The position numbers were made by a program, and so were the translations under genes. Below are positions 1 through 7,977 of a DNA stretch of 9,797 nt, piece after piece. The stretch spans positions 1-9,797 of the forward strand of contig CAZOMR010000122.1 in the NCBI GenBank assembly GCA_964580655.1, in the 5' to 3' direction. Every line of letters starts with the position of its first letter. Within the stretch, counting starts at the first letter, position 1. The stretch comes from CAZOMR01 sp964580655. GTDB taxonomy: Bacteria > RBG-13-61-14 > CAZOMR01. The notes beneath the pieces were generated by a model, which made no database searches, was not told the DNA's origin, and saw only the letters and a list, made by a program, of their open reading frames with translations.

Positions 1-256
1 CAGAGCCCCTACGGCCGAGAATGAAAAAAGTCACCATTTATGTCGCACACCCTTTTCCCAAAAATTTGAGTTCCCAATAGGATTGTCCGAGGAGAGAGAG
101 GATCAGTGTGGTCCCGAGGGGTATTAAGAATTGGAGGCAATCCAGAGCGAGAGAAGCAAACGGGGAGTGAATAACGAAAAATCAACGACCAAGGTAATTG
201 CTAAAAAGCACATGGCCAAAACATAAAAAAATTCAAGAATATGCTAAAATGTTATC
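1..256. other. Left-edge intergenic region, no supported gene
   Basis: I see no convincing gene here. A 19-codon ORF begins with ATG at 21 (MKKVTIYV...) and stops at 78-80. It has no clear Shine-Dalgarno sequence and no family resemblance that I recognise. The last 60 bases become A-rich and run into the candidate -10 box for the next gene. The 3' end of a gene lying to the left could be included, but nothing shows it. Confidence 0.5.
245..250 (+). promoter_or_regulatory. Candidate extended -10 box (TGC-TAAAAT) of the YfhO-family gene
   Basis: TAAAAT matches the sigma70 -10 consensus at five of six positions and is preceded by TGC, an extended -10 motif. I see no good -35 box 16-18 bases upstream (the bases there are A-rich). 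Transcription starting about seven bases after the -10 would begin at or next to the ATG at 257. That would give a leaderless message, consistent with the lack of a Shine-Dalgarno sequence. The TAA within this box is also the in-frame stop that limits the gene's start. Inference only. Confidence 0.3.
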
Positions 257-2464
257 ATGTCAGAGCGGTTTCAAAAAATTTTTTTCCCATCGAGCATCCT
301 CATCCTGGTGCTTATTTTATTTTCCGAGGCTCTTCTCGGCCGCACCACCTGGATCATCCAGACTTTCATCTTCGAGACCTTTGCACAATGGTTTCCCTTC
401 AAGGAGTTCATCGCGCTTTGCTATAAAAACGGCTTTTTCCCACTTTGGACTCATAACATTGAATGCGGGTTTCCCCTGGCCTCTTTTCCGCACTCTGGGC
501 CCTTTTATCTCTTGAACATTCTTTTCATCTTTCTTGATTATGCGCGCGGCATTACCTTGTTCTCACTTTTCCAGGAGCTGATCTTGTGCTATTCATCCTA
601 CCTCTGCGCCCGTGAACTCAAGTTTTCCCGGCTTGCCTCCTGGATATTCTCTCTCAGCTTCGGGCTTTCCGGTGCAGGCTATCTCTTCGCCGGGTCCTTC
701 CCGTTACACGGCACCCTCTCGTGGCTTCCCGTGGTCTTTTTTTTCAGCATGCGTCTCTCGCGCAAGCCGCGGCTTGCAAATCTTCTCGGTCTTCTATTCA
801 GCTCCTCTATCCAGGTTACTGCCGGGGACTTTGAGCAAATTCTTTATCAGGACATAATCATTCTCATATTCCTTCTTTTCATAAGGCGTGTTTCCCTGAA
901 GAATACTTTTTTCTGGACTCTTATCATCCTCGCATCCTTTCTTGCGGCCTCTGTTCAGGTTCTTCCCTTCATTAACCTGCTTCATAACAGCTACCGCCAG
1001 ACTCTGGTGGTATCTCCGTCTATACAATTGCCCAATTTCTACCTCCTTGTACCACTCGGCTGGCTCGCGCCTTTTTGCTCTCCCTTCCAGGACAAGCTCC
1101 TTCCATCGCCCCTTTACCTCGGGTTCATGTTCCTGCTTGGCTTATTTCTAGCCTGGAAGAACCCTTCCTCCCGACGCGAACTCAAGATTCTACTCCTCTT
1201 CGGAGCCCTCGCCCTCTTTTACCTTATCAACCCCTGGCCCATCTGCGACATAGGGTTCCTCCATTTCATACCCCCTGACGCCCGCTTTAAAGTTCTCGGC
1301 CCTTTCCAGTTCTGGATGCTCATTGTAGCTGGCTCTGGAATCAATCAGCTCTGCCAGTGGCCCTGGAGCAAAGCTCAAATGCGTCTGGTAAAAAATTTCA
1401 TCCTTGCTTTCGGCCTCTTTACTGCACTCTTGATCTCAGCATCATTTTTGATCCCGGAATCCTTTCTTCTTAAAAATAAAATCCCTGATCTATCCTCGCT
1501 TCTTCTCGTTCCCTTTCGTGCGGTCTTCGCAGGGCTGGCAATCCTTTTCGCCGTATTTATCGGCATCATTTCCCGAAAGGAGAATATTCGGAATTCCTTA
1601 CTCCTTTCGCTTTTCTCCTTGCTCTTCCTCTCTGATATTTTCCTCTCTGCCTGGGCTCTCAGGCCACATCAATCTCCACAGCCTTTTCTTGAAAAGCCTC
1701 CTGGGCTTGAATTTCTTCAAAAACAGAACCCGACTCATCGTATCCATTATGTCTCTTATCTCCTTCGCGATCGAGAACTCTGGAGATACCACAATCTCTA
1801 CAATGGCCCTGGACATATCCACAGTTGTATTCGTGTCGGACTAAGGCATACCACTCCTTTGCTCTTCAAAATCTCTGGAGGAGATTTCAATCTCATGCGA
1901 ATTAAATATCTAAACGCTGAGACAAAACCCATTCTCGATATGCTCGGGGTCCGATATGTGGTTGCGCGCGCGCCCTTTTTCTGGGGGATGAATCCGCGGC
2001 CTCTGAATCCCTTTTCCGCTGTCTCCACTCAGCCCTCCATCGCGCCTGGCGACCGGACCGGCTTTGAGACAGAATTCTTTCCCGGTGATGTGCTCCGGCT
2101 TCGTACCTTGCCTGCATCCGATCATCTCAAGATATATCTTTCCCTCAACGGGAGAGAGCAGGAGCTACAGATTCCAACTGAATCAAAGCCTATCAAGCTT
2201 GATGTTCCCTCCTTGCAGTACGGAGAGGTAATTTTCGAAAATCCTGTATCGGTAGGGTTTTCAAAGCCGCTTGTCATCCCGAAGGCGTATCTCAGTAATC
2301 CTTCCCGGCCCTATCAACTCGTTTATAAAGATGAATTTGAGATATACGAAAATCGCACTGCCTGGCCTCGATATTTCCTGGCGGATGAGGATATTATGCG
2401 GCCTGATTCTTTGGGAGATCATCTTGAAATCCTTAAAATACCATCCTGTGGAGACGGAGCTTAG
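257..2464 (+). CDS. YfhO-family polytopic membrane protein (GT-C-like), main part, frameshifted at the 3' end
   Basis: Uninterrupted reading gives 735 residues with about a dozen hydrophobic segments. The first is at residues 10-30, several lie between 80 and 300, and others follow up to about residue 470. A long soluble, presumably extracytoplasmic, part follows. The early FPLWTHNIECGFPLA stretch, the many Leu/Phe-rich helices and the soluble C-terminal part fit the YfhO family (Bacillus YfhO acts in glycosylation of cell-surface polymers; GT-C-type fold). The substrate here is unknown. ATG 257 is the first start after an in-frame TAA at 245-247; no Shine-Dalgarno is visible. The last residues after HLEILK (IPSCGDGA) look out of frame. 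The family's typical continuation, including YYPGWRAWLNG, is in the +1 frame from 2439. Restoring the frame gives about 832 residues, a normal family length. It could be a sequencing indel or a real mutation. Confidence 0.8.
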   Translation: MSERFQKIFFPSSILILVLILFSEALLGRTTWIIQTFIFETFAQWFPFKEFIALCYKNGFFPLWTHNIECGFPLASFPHSGPFYLLNILFIFLDYARGITLFSLFQELILCYSSYLCARELKFSRLASWIFSLSFGLSGAGYLFAGSFPLHGTLSWLPVVFFFSMRLSRKPRLANLLGLLFSSSIQVTAGDFEQILYQDIIILIFLLFIRRVSLKNTFFWTLIILASFLAASVQVLPFINLLHNSYRQTLVVSPSIQLPNFYLLVPLGWLAPFCSPFQDKLLPSPLYLGFMFLLGLFLAWKNPSSRRELKILLLFGALALFYLINPWPICDIGFLHFIPPDARFKVLGPFQFWMLIVAGSGINQLCQWPWSKAQMRLVKNFILAFGLFTALLISASFLIPESFLLKNKIPDLSSLLLVPFRAVFAGLAILFAVFIGIISRKENIRNSLLLSLFSLLFLSDIFLSAWALRPHQSPQPFLEKPPGLEFLQKQNPTHRIHYVSYLLRDRELWRYHNLYNGPGHIHSCIRVGLRHTTPLLFKISGGDFNLMRIKYLNAETKPILDMLGVRYVVARAPFFWGMNPRPLNPFSAVSTQPSIAPGDRTGFETEFFPGDVLRLRTLPASDHLKIYLSLNGREQELQIPTESKPIKLDVPSLQYGEVIFENPVSVGFSKPLVIPKAYLSNPSRPYQLVYKDEFEIYENRTAWPRYFLADEDIMRPDSLGDHLEILKIPSCGDGA

Positions 2465-2756
2465 GGTCACATCGGAGAGATCGGGTCGGCTTGCGATTAT
2501 GGATAGTTATTATCCTGGTTGGCGTGCCTGGCTTAATGGTATCGAGACAAGGATATATCTATCAAATCAAGCTTTCCAGGCTGTGGATGTTCCGGCTGGA
2601 GATCACCTTGTGCGGCTCAGGTATGAGCCGGTTGACTTTAAGATAGGTTTCTGGTTCTCGCTTGCCTCTCTGGTAACCTTCTGCCTTGTTTTTATCCTTT
2701 TCCTGACAAGGCTTTCTGGCCGATGTCCCTTCGGTAATAAGCGTCATTCCAGTTGA
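2439..2756 (+). pseudogene. C-terminal part of the YfhO-family gene in the shifted frame
   Basis: This 105-codon stretch continues the preceding gene after a +1 shift at the AAAA run 2435-2438. It starts YHPVETELRV, then has IMDSYYPGWRAWLNG, the most recognisable YfhO-family C-terminal motif. Next come DVPAGDHLVRLRYEP and a last hydrophobic helix (FWFSLASLVTFCLVFILFL), which would anchor the C terminus. It has no plausible start codon or ribosome binding site of its own, so it is a gene fragment and not a separate protein. The stop TGA at 2754-2756 lies inside the 3' end of the convergent purD, an overlap of 65 bp. If the shift is an assembly error, this and the previous entry are one intact gene, 257-2756. 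Confidence 0.7.
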
Positions 2757-3987
2757 TCTTTTCCACCGCCCGATAGGCCGCGTTGACGGCCTCGCGGATG
2801 TCCGAGCCGCTCGCGGTTACCCCGAGCACCCTGCCGCCTGCTGTCACGGTTCTGCCGTCTTTAATCTCTGTTCCCGCATGAAAGACATAAGTATCATCCA
2901 GGGCGTTCGCATCCTGAATTCCTGTAATTTCAACCCCCTTTTCATATTTTCCGGGGTATCCCTTCGATGCCATAACCACACAGACAGCCGGCCTCGGGTC
3001 CCATTCAATAGTCTTTCCGGCAAGGGCACCATTCACTACGGCCTCAAGAATTTCTACCAGGTCGCTCTTCATCCGGAAGAGAAGCGGCTGGGTTTCCGGG
3101 TCTCCGAATCTGCAGTTAAACTCCAGCACCCTGGGTCCCCGGTCGTCTATCATCAGCCCGGCATACAGTACTCCCCTGTATTGTCTGCCTTCCTTCCCCA
3201 TGGCCTGCACTGTTGGAATCATGACCTCGTTCATTATCCTGTCGGATATCTCGCCGGTGACCACTGGTGCAGGGGAGTAAGCGCCCATTCCCCCGGTATT
3301 CGGCCCTTTATCGTGGTCCAGGATCGCCTTATGGTCCTGGCTGGAGGCCATTGGCAGAACCGTTTCTCCATCCGTGAAGGCGATAAAACTCGCTTCCTCG
3401 CCACGCAAGAGCTCCTCTATAACAACCCGCTCGCCCGCATCTCCGAAGGCCCTTTCTTCCATTATCCTTTTAACAGCATCCTCGGCCTCTTGCAGATTCT
3501 CGCATAGTATAACGCCCTTTCCAGCGGCAAGGCCGTCAGCCTTGACCACCACCGGAGCGCCCACCTCTCTAAGATAGGCTTGCGCCTCTGAAGCAGAAGA
3601 AAAGATTTCAAAGCTTGCGGTTGGAATTGAATATCTCTTCATCAGGGTCTTTGCAAAGGCCTTGTGGCCTTCCAGCTCTGAAGCGGATTGGCTTGTGCCA
3701 AACACCTTCAGCCCATTCTCTGTAAAGAGATCGGTTATACCCATGGTAAGCGGCGCCTCGGGACCCACCACTGTAAGGTCCACCTTCCTTTCAAGCGCCG
3801 CGTTCAGAAGGCCGTTGACATCTTCCGCCTTGATAAGCAGATTCTCCGCGCGACCCCCGGATGTCTGGACATCCTGAATTCCCGCGTTCCCTGGAGCGCA
3901 GTAAATCCTGTCAACCTTTTTGCTCTGCGCTATCTTCCAGACCAGCGCATGCTCCCTCCCCCCTCCTCCTACAACCAGGACCCTCAT
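2692..3987 (-). CDS. purD: Phosphoribosylamine--glycine ligase (GAR synthetase)
   Basis: A cytosolic ATP-grasp enzyme that joins glycine to 5-phosphoribosylamine using ATP, the second step of de novo purine synthesis. The 431 residues match the usual bacterial length of about 420-430. Visible motifs are the N-terminal GGGGREHAL (7-15), VGPEAPL (74-80), the ATP-grasp loop KADGLAAGKGV (149-159), SSQDHKAILDHDKGPNTGG (215-233) and the metal-site region EFNCRFGDPETQ (289-300). The C-terminal domain ends with the expected DIGQKAL. ATG 3987 has AGGAAAG nearby, and a stronger GGAGGAGG about 15 bases upstream, inside the last codons of alr. Only 11 bases separate it from alr, so the two are very probably cotranscribed. 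Its 3' end overlaps the convergent YfhO-family gene. No defects seen. Confidence 0.97.
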   Translation of the reverse strand: MRVLVVGGGGREHALVWKIAQSKKVDRIYCAPGNAGIQDVQTSGGRAENLLIKAEDVNGLLNAALERKVDLTVVGPEAPLTMGITDLFTENGLKVFGTSQSASELEGHKAFAKTLMKRYSIPTASFEIFSSASEAQAYLREVGAPVVVKADGLAAGKGVILCENLQEAEDAVKRIMEERAFGDAGERVVIEELLRGEEASFIAFTDGETVLPMASSQDHKAILDHDKGPNTGGMGAYSPAPVVTGEISDRIMNEVMIPTVQAMGKEGRQYRGVLYAGLMIDDRGPRVLEFNCRFGDPETQPLLFRMKSDLVEILEAVVNGALAGKTIEWDPRPAVCVVMASKGYPGKYEKGVEITGIQDANALDDTYVFHAGTEIKDGRTVTAGGRVLGVTASGSDIREAVNAAYRAVEKINWNDAYYRRDIGQKALSGKG

Positions 3988-3998
3988 TTCTTTCTTTC

Positions 3999-5129
3999 CT
4001 AACCTCCTCCGTGATATTCCCGGGGCACACGATGGCTGATAGAAGTCAAGACCTCATACGGGATAGTATTGGTTGCCTCGGCTATATCCTCGACCCTGAT
4101 TCTATCTTCTCCCGAACTCCCTATCAGGACCACCTCGTCACCCTCTGAAACTCCGGGTATGTGCGTTACATCAAGCATGATCATGTCCATGGTAACGACT
4201 CCGGCGACCGGCGCTCTTTTACCCTTGACCAGAAACTCGAACTCCAGGGGCAAGCCTCTTGATATGCCGTCCGCATACCCTATCGGCACCGTGGCTATCA
4301 AGGATTCCCGTTCCAGGGTTCTCTTTCTGCCGTATGAAATAGCTGTTCCCCTCGGCACTCTCTTCAAAAAGGTTATCCTTGAGTGAAGAGAGAGCACGGC
4401 TTTCGCCTCTGACGGAATCTTAACCCCCGATGAAGGGCTACAACCGTAAAGTATGATCCCGGGTCTCACCGCATTATGATGCGAGTCCGGGTATCTCAAG
4501 ATTCCGGAGCTGTTCGCAATGTGCCAGTAAGAGATATTGAATCCCTTCTCCTCAAGACCCTTCTTTATAACAGCAAAGTTTGCCAACTGGTCCCGGGTAT
4601 ACCTCACATCTTCATCTTCATCACTGTCGGCAACCGAAAGATGAGATAGAAGTCCTTCCACCTCCAGGTTTTTCATCCTGGCTACATTTTCTACAAACCT
4701 GAAGATGTCTATTGAATCAACCCCCACTCTTCCCATTCCCGTGTCCACCTTGATGTGGACTTTTATCTTTTTACCCTGGCAAGATGCGGCCCGATCCAAC
4801 CTCTCGGCATCACCAGGACGAAAGATAACCGGCGTCGCCCCCAGTCTGGCAACCAACTCCTCGTCACCATTGAAAATACCGCCCAGAATAATGTAATCAG
4901 CATTAATCCCGGATTCAACCAACTCCAGCGCCTCTTCCAACATGGCCACACAGAATTTCTTTGCTCCGCATTCTCTTAGTTTTCTTGCTATCTCTATAGC
5001 TCCGTGACCGTAGGCATTGGCCTTTATAACCGGAAAGACCTTTATGCCATCTTTTATAATACCTTTGATGGTTAAATAATTCTCTACAAGACCGTCTAGT
5101 ATTATCCTCGCTCTGGTTGGCCTAAACAT
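3999..5129 (-). CDS. alr: Alanine racemase
   Basis: A PLP-dependent cytosolic enzyme interconverting L- and D-alanine, which supplies D-Ala for peptidoglycan. From ATG 5129 it has 376 residues, typical of the family. The PLP lysine is K36 in VFPVIKANAYGHG. VKVDTGMGRVG-type sequence is at about 126-136. The catalytic tyrosine of the second active-site face is Y266 in ISYGRKR, followed by IGYADG (283-288) and TMDMIMLDV (313-321). The TAD barrel and C-terminal beta domain are therefore both present. An in-frame TTG at 5150 would add seven residues (MFNGIEK). I prefer ATG 5129 because the RPTRARI start resembles the family's N terminus and the TTG has no Shine-Dalgarno; the ATG itself has only a weak GGA upstream. 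It lies just downstream of the dnaN terminator and 11 bases ahead of purD. Confidence 0.95.
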   Translation of the reverse strand: MFRPTRARIILDGLVENYLTIKGIIKDGIKVFPVIKANAYGHGAIEIARKLRECGAKKFCVAMLEEALELVESGINADYIILGGIFNGDEELVARLGATPVIFRPGDAERLDRAASCQGKKIKVHIKVDTGMGRVGVDSIDIFRFVENVARMKNLEVEGLLSHLSVADSDEDEDVRYTRDQLANFAVIKKGLEEKGFNISYWHIANSSGILRYPDSHHNAVRPGIILYGCSPSSGVKIPSEAKAVLSLHSRITFLKRVPRGTAISYGRKRTLERESLIATVPIGYADGISRGLPLEFEFLVKGKRAPVAGVVTMDMIMLDVTHIPGVSEGDEVVLIGSSGEDRIRVEDIAEATNTIPYEVLTSISHRVPREYHGGG

Positions 5130-5150
5130 TTTTTCAATTCCATTAAACAA

Positions 5151-5180
5151 AATAAAACGGCCGAGAGAATTTCCCGGCCG
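5151..5180 (-). terminator. Rho-independent terminator after dnaN
   Basis: Read on the minus strand, CGGCCG (5180-5175) pairs with CGGCCG (5163-5158) across an 11-nt loop and is followed by TTTTATT and more T-rich sequence. It begins 19 bases after the dnaN stop. The stem is six G/C pairs, so it should work. A short T5 run also follows the stem on the plus strand, but no plus-strand gene is there to be terminated. alr starts only 22 bases beyond the T tract, so partial readthrough would feed alr-purD. Confidence 0.75.
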
Positions 5181-5198
5181 CCTTTTTGGGCCTTATCA

Positions 5199-6314
5199 CT
5201 ATAACCTCATCGGCATTACAACGCACGTATACCTTGGATCATTATCCAGCCTCACTACAACCGGACTCATGCTGTCTTTCATCTCCATCACTATGTTTTC
5301 CGCTCCCTCTGCTACATTTATAATATCCACAACATAACGGTCATTAAACCCCACTTCCATATCAGTGCCATTGTATTCCATCTCACATTCACCCTTCGCC
5401 TCTCCGAGGTTTGCGCTTTTTCCCTCAACTATCAAGCCCTTTCCAGAGAACTGGAATTTTACTGCTCGAATCTTTTCATCGGCCAGTATTGAAGCCAGTT
5501 TTATTGTCTTAAGCAGATCAGCTCTTTTGAATTTCGCCGTTACATCATTCCCCTCGGGAACAACCCTCTGATACTCTGGAAACTCGCCATCAATAAGCCT
5601 CATTATTAATACGGTTCCATCTATCCTTGCGGCCGCATTGTTTTCTTTTAGCGCCAACTCCATGTTCCCTTCTTTGCCCTCCAGGAGCTTCTTCATTTCA
5701 GACATTCCCTTTCTCGGCATTATCACGCCATTTTTAAGGCTCAAGGATTTCAGGTTCTGTACATCCCTATCAATCATTGCAAGGCGATGACCATCAGTAG
5801 CCACCATCCTCAAGGTTTTCTCCTCCTCCAGCTTTTCCATGAATATCCCATTTAGATTGAATCTGGCTTCCTCTCCTGCGCTCGCATATATTGTCTTATC
5901 AATCATCTCCATAACTGTTTTCGCTTCCACCTCAATAAAAGAGTACTCTGAAACATCACTTATAACAGGAAATTCCTCACTTGGAGTTCCAACCAGATTA
6001 AATACACTCCTCTCTGCTTTAACCTCAACCCTTTCTTCTCCCTTCTTCTTAAGTGAAACCTCACCCTCTGGCAATTCCTTGATAATCTCATAAAGTTTAC
6101 GCGCATTGATGGTAACAGTTCCTCCGGTCTTGACCCTGGATAATACGCGATCAATTATCGTGATATCAAGGTCTGTTGCTACTATCTCCAATTCCTGGTC
6201 TTTGCTCCGGATTAATGTGTTGGAGAGTATCGGCATGGTGTTTCTTTTCTCAACTACACCTTGAATCTTTGATAGGCTCTTGAGAAATTTTTCCTTCTCT
6301 ACAATAAATTCCAT
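5199..6314 (-). CDS. dnaN: DNA polymerase III beta subunit (sliding clamp)
   Basis: Forms the dimeric ring that tethers replicative DNA polymerase to DNA and serves as a docking site for other repair and replication proteins. The 371 residues match the family (about 366-380) and cover three clamp domains, roughly 1-120, 130-245 and 250-371. Recognisable landmarks are the N-terminal NTMPILSNTLI (26-36), ATDLDI near residue 47, ATDGHRLA in the middle domain, DGEFPEYQRVVP at the domain II/III junction, and the C-terminal VVMPMRL, which matches the usual end of bacterial clamps. ATG 6314 has a strong AGGAGG (6329-6324) at nine bases spacing. It lies 237 bp downstream of dnaA and has a plausible promoter of its own. 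A hairpin terminator follows its stop. Confidence 0.98.
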   Translation of the reverse strand: MEFIVEKEKFLKSLSKIQGVVEKRNTMPILSNTLIRSKDQELEIVATDLDITIIDRVLSRVKTGGTVTINARKLYEIIKELPEGEVSLKKKGEERVEVKAERSVFNLVGTPSEEFPVISDVSEYSFIEVEAKTVMEMIDKTIYASAGEEARFNLNGIFMEKLEEEKTLRMVATDGHRLAMIDRDVQNLKSLSLKNGVIMPRKGMSEMKKLLEGKEGNMELALKENNAAARIDGTVLIMRLIDGEFPEYQRVVPEGNDVTAKFKRADLLKTIKLASILADEKIRAVKFQFSGKGLIVEGKSANLGEAKGECEMEYNGTDMEVGFNDRYVVDIINVAEGAENIVMEMKDSMSPVVVRLDNDPRYTCVVMPMRL

Positions 6315-6323
6315 AATTATCTT

Positions 6324-6329
6324 CCTCCT
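6324..6329 (-). promoter_or_regulatory. Strong Shine-Dalgarno of dnaN
   Basis: AGGAGG on the minus strand, nine bases before ATG 6314. It is the best ribosome binding site in the window and fixes the dnaN start. Confidence 0.85.
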
Positions 6330-6517
6330 TATTTTTATTTCTTTATTTTAATATAATTCAGTATTAGTAATAACGCCTGTTAAAAAGTTTATTTCCAAGC
6401 ATTATAGAATTTTTTCAATAACTTTGCATATAATTTTTAAGTTGAAAAACATGTAAAGACTTTCATCAATATTAACAGTCCAAGAACAAGAACAACTTCA
6501 ATGTGATCTATCAACAA

Positions 6518-6547
6518 ATTATACCAGGCTTTTCCATAGGAATTCAA
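6518..6547 (-). promoter_or_regulatory. Candidate sigma70 promoter for dnaN
   Basis: On the minus strand, TTGAAT (6547-6542) lies 18 bases from a perfect TATAAT (6523-6518), which is preceded by TGG, an extended -10. It sits immediately after the dnaA stop codon and would give a dnaN leader of about 200 nt. A second TATAAT occurs at 6406-6401 but lacks a recognisable -35 box. So dnaN may be transcribed independently of dnaA; this is inferred from motif matching alone. Confidence 0.5.
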
Positions 6548-6551
6548 CAAT

Positions 6552-7892
6552 CTAATCAGATCCCAATCCCAGGGTTTTTTTTATCGCCTGAAAATGCCGC
6601 ATCGTATCAGGGTCATTCTGCATCATATGCTCAACCTTTTTACAAGCGTGAATTACAGTTGCGTGATCCTTTCCTCCAAAACTCTGCCCTATCTCAGGGT
6701 AGGAGAGATTTATAAAATTTCTGCATATATACATTGCTATCTGGCGTGGATATGTAAACTTGCGATAGCGGCGATGACTCTTGAGATCACCGGGACGAAT
6801 ATTGAAATATGAGGCTGTCTCTTTGATTATGTCCTCTGCGCTGATTGTCTTTCTGTCTTCATCCAGTAAATTCTTCAAAACCTCCTTTGCCAGATCAAGC
6901 GTTATATCCATCCCTGATAAGGATGTAAAAGCCCCCAGATGTATAAGCGAGCCCTCCAGCTTGCGGACATTGGACTTGATGTTGTTGGCCAGAAATATAG
7001 CCACATCATCCGGGATTTGTATGCGCTCTTCCTCGGCCTTTTTCTTCAAGATGGCAAGCTTGGTCTCGAACTCCGGAGCCTGTATATCCACAATGATTCC
7101 GCTTTCAAGCCTGGACCTGAGCCTTTCCTCAAGCTCGGGCATATCCTTGGGATAGCGGTCGCTTGTAATCACGATCTTTCTGCCGGATTCATACAGGTCA
7201 TTAAAAACATAAAAGAACTGCTCCTGCGTTCTCTCCTTGCCACTTATGATTTCAATGTCGTCCATGAGTAGAACATCGCAACTTTTGCGATACTTCTTGC
7301 GAAAAGACGCCATCTTTTCTTGCCTTATAGAGTTAATAAGGTCATTCATGAAGCTCTCGGCCTGGATACATATGAGCCGGATACGGCGGTTTCTCTGATA
7401 ACTCCTGTTCCCGATAGCATTCAGAAGGTGAGTCTTTCCCAGCCCGACTCCTCCGTAAATGAAAAGGGGATTGTAACTATGTGCCGATCCGTCAGCAACA
7501 GCCTTGCAAGCCGCATGGGCAAATTGATTACTCGGACCCACAACAAAATTCTCAAAGGTATACCGTGGATTCAATAAGGGGTGAGAACCTCCGCCCCTGG
7601 ATGCCGCTTTCCCCCGCACCGGCTCCGAGTCCTTTTTTGCTTTAATCAAGCCCGGATTGATCGAAAAGCGAAAGGACTTTATCCCCGACCCCGTAGCCTC
7701 AAGCGACTGCACCAGATCGTCTCCATATCGCTCCTGAATTCTGTCCTGGTAAAAGCTGTTTGGAACCTCGATGATAAGATGATCCTGTTTTTGACCCGCA
7801 GGGCGAAGAGGCTTGAACCAGGTTTCAAGGTTCTCCTCTCCTACACGGGAACGGAGCTCATCCAACACCCTCTGCCATACAATTTCTTCCAC
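6552..7892 (-). CDS. dnaA: Chromosomal replication initiator protein DnaA
   Basis: An AAA+ ATPase that binds DnaA boxes, forms a filament at oriC and opens the duplex to load the helicase; it also regulates its own gene. Counting from TTG 7898 (448 residues): domain I at about 1-80 (WFKPLRP near 27-33), a short linker, then the AAA+ core with Walker A GGVGLGKT (149-156), Walker B VLLMDDIE (209-216), the arginine-rich ERLRSRLESG (258-267) and sensor II NVRKLEGSL (310-318). DNA-binding domain IV carries the signature GGKDHATVIHACKKVE (408-423). Domain II is very short. Two starts are possible. I give GTG 7892 (446 residues) because the upstream GGGG is eight bases from it but only two from TTG 7898. 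Both lie two codons apart and do not affect the domains. dnaN follows. Confidence 0.97.
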   Translation of the reverse strand: MEEIVWQRVLDELRSRVGEENLETWFKPLRPAGQKQDHLIIEVPNSFYQDRIQERYGDDLVQSLEATGSGIKSFRFSINPGLIKAKKDSEPVRGKAASRGGGSHPLLNPRYTFENFVVGPSNQFAHAACKAVADGSAHSYNPLFIYGGVGLGKTHLLNAIGNRSYQRNRRIRLICIQAESFMNDLINSIRQEKMASFRKKYRKSCDVLLMDDIEIISGKERTQEQFFYVFNDLYESGRKIVITSDRYPKDMPELEERLRSRLESGIIVDIQAPEFETKLAILKKKAEEERIQIPDDVAIFLANNIKSNVRKLEGSLIHLGAFTSLSGMDITLDLAKEVLKNLLDEDRKTISAEDIIKETASYFNIRPGDLKSHRRYRKFTYPRQIAMYICRNFINLSYPEIGQSFGGKDHATVIHACKKVEHMMQNDPDTMRHFQAIKKTLGLGSD

Positions 7893-7977
7893 AGTCAAGA
7901 CCCCAAGAGAAAAATTACAAAAGCTAAAATGCCTTTGTTTTCAAATAACTGGCCACAAAAGGTGATTAAATAAACAC

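Noticed and set aside
21..80. 19-codon ORF (MKKVTIYV...)
   Set aside because: Short, with only a poor GAGA upstream and no recognisable similarity; chance is likely.
2878..3507. 209-codon plus-strand reading frame
   Set aside because: Lies wholly opposite the clearly real purD and has no protein-family features; a shadow of purD codon bias.
5158..5190. Plus-strand terminator
   Set aside because: The stem is palindromic and a T5 run follows, but no plus-strand gene ends nearby, so only the minus-strand role is supported.
6401..6406. Second TATAAT upstream of dnaN
   Set aside because: No -35-like sequence at 16-18 bases and no extended -10; AT-rich sequence yields such matches by chance.
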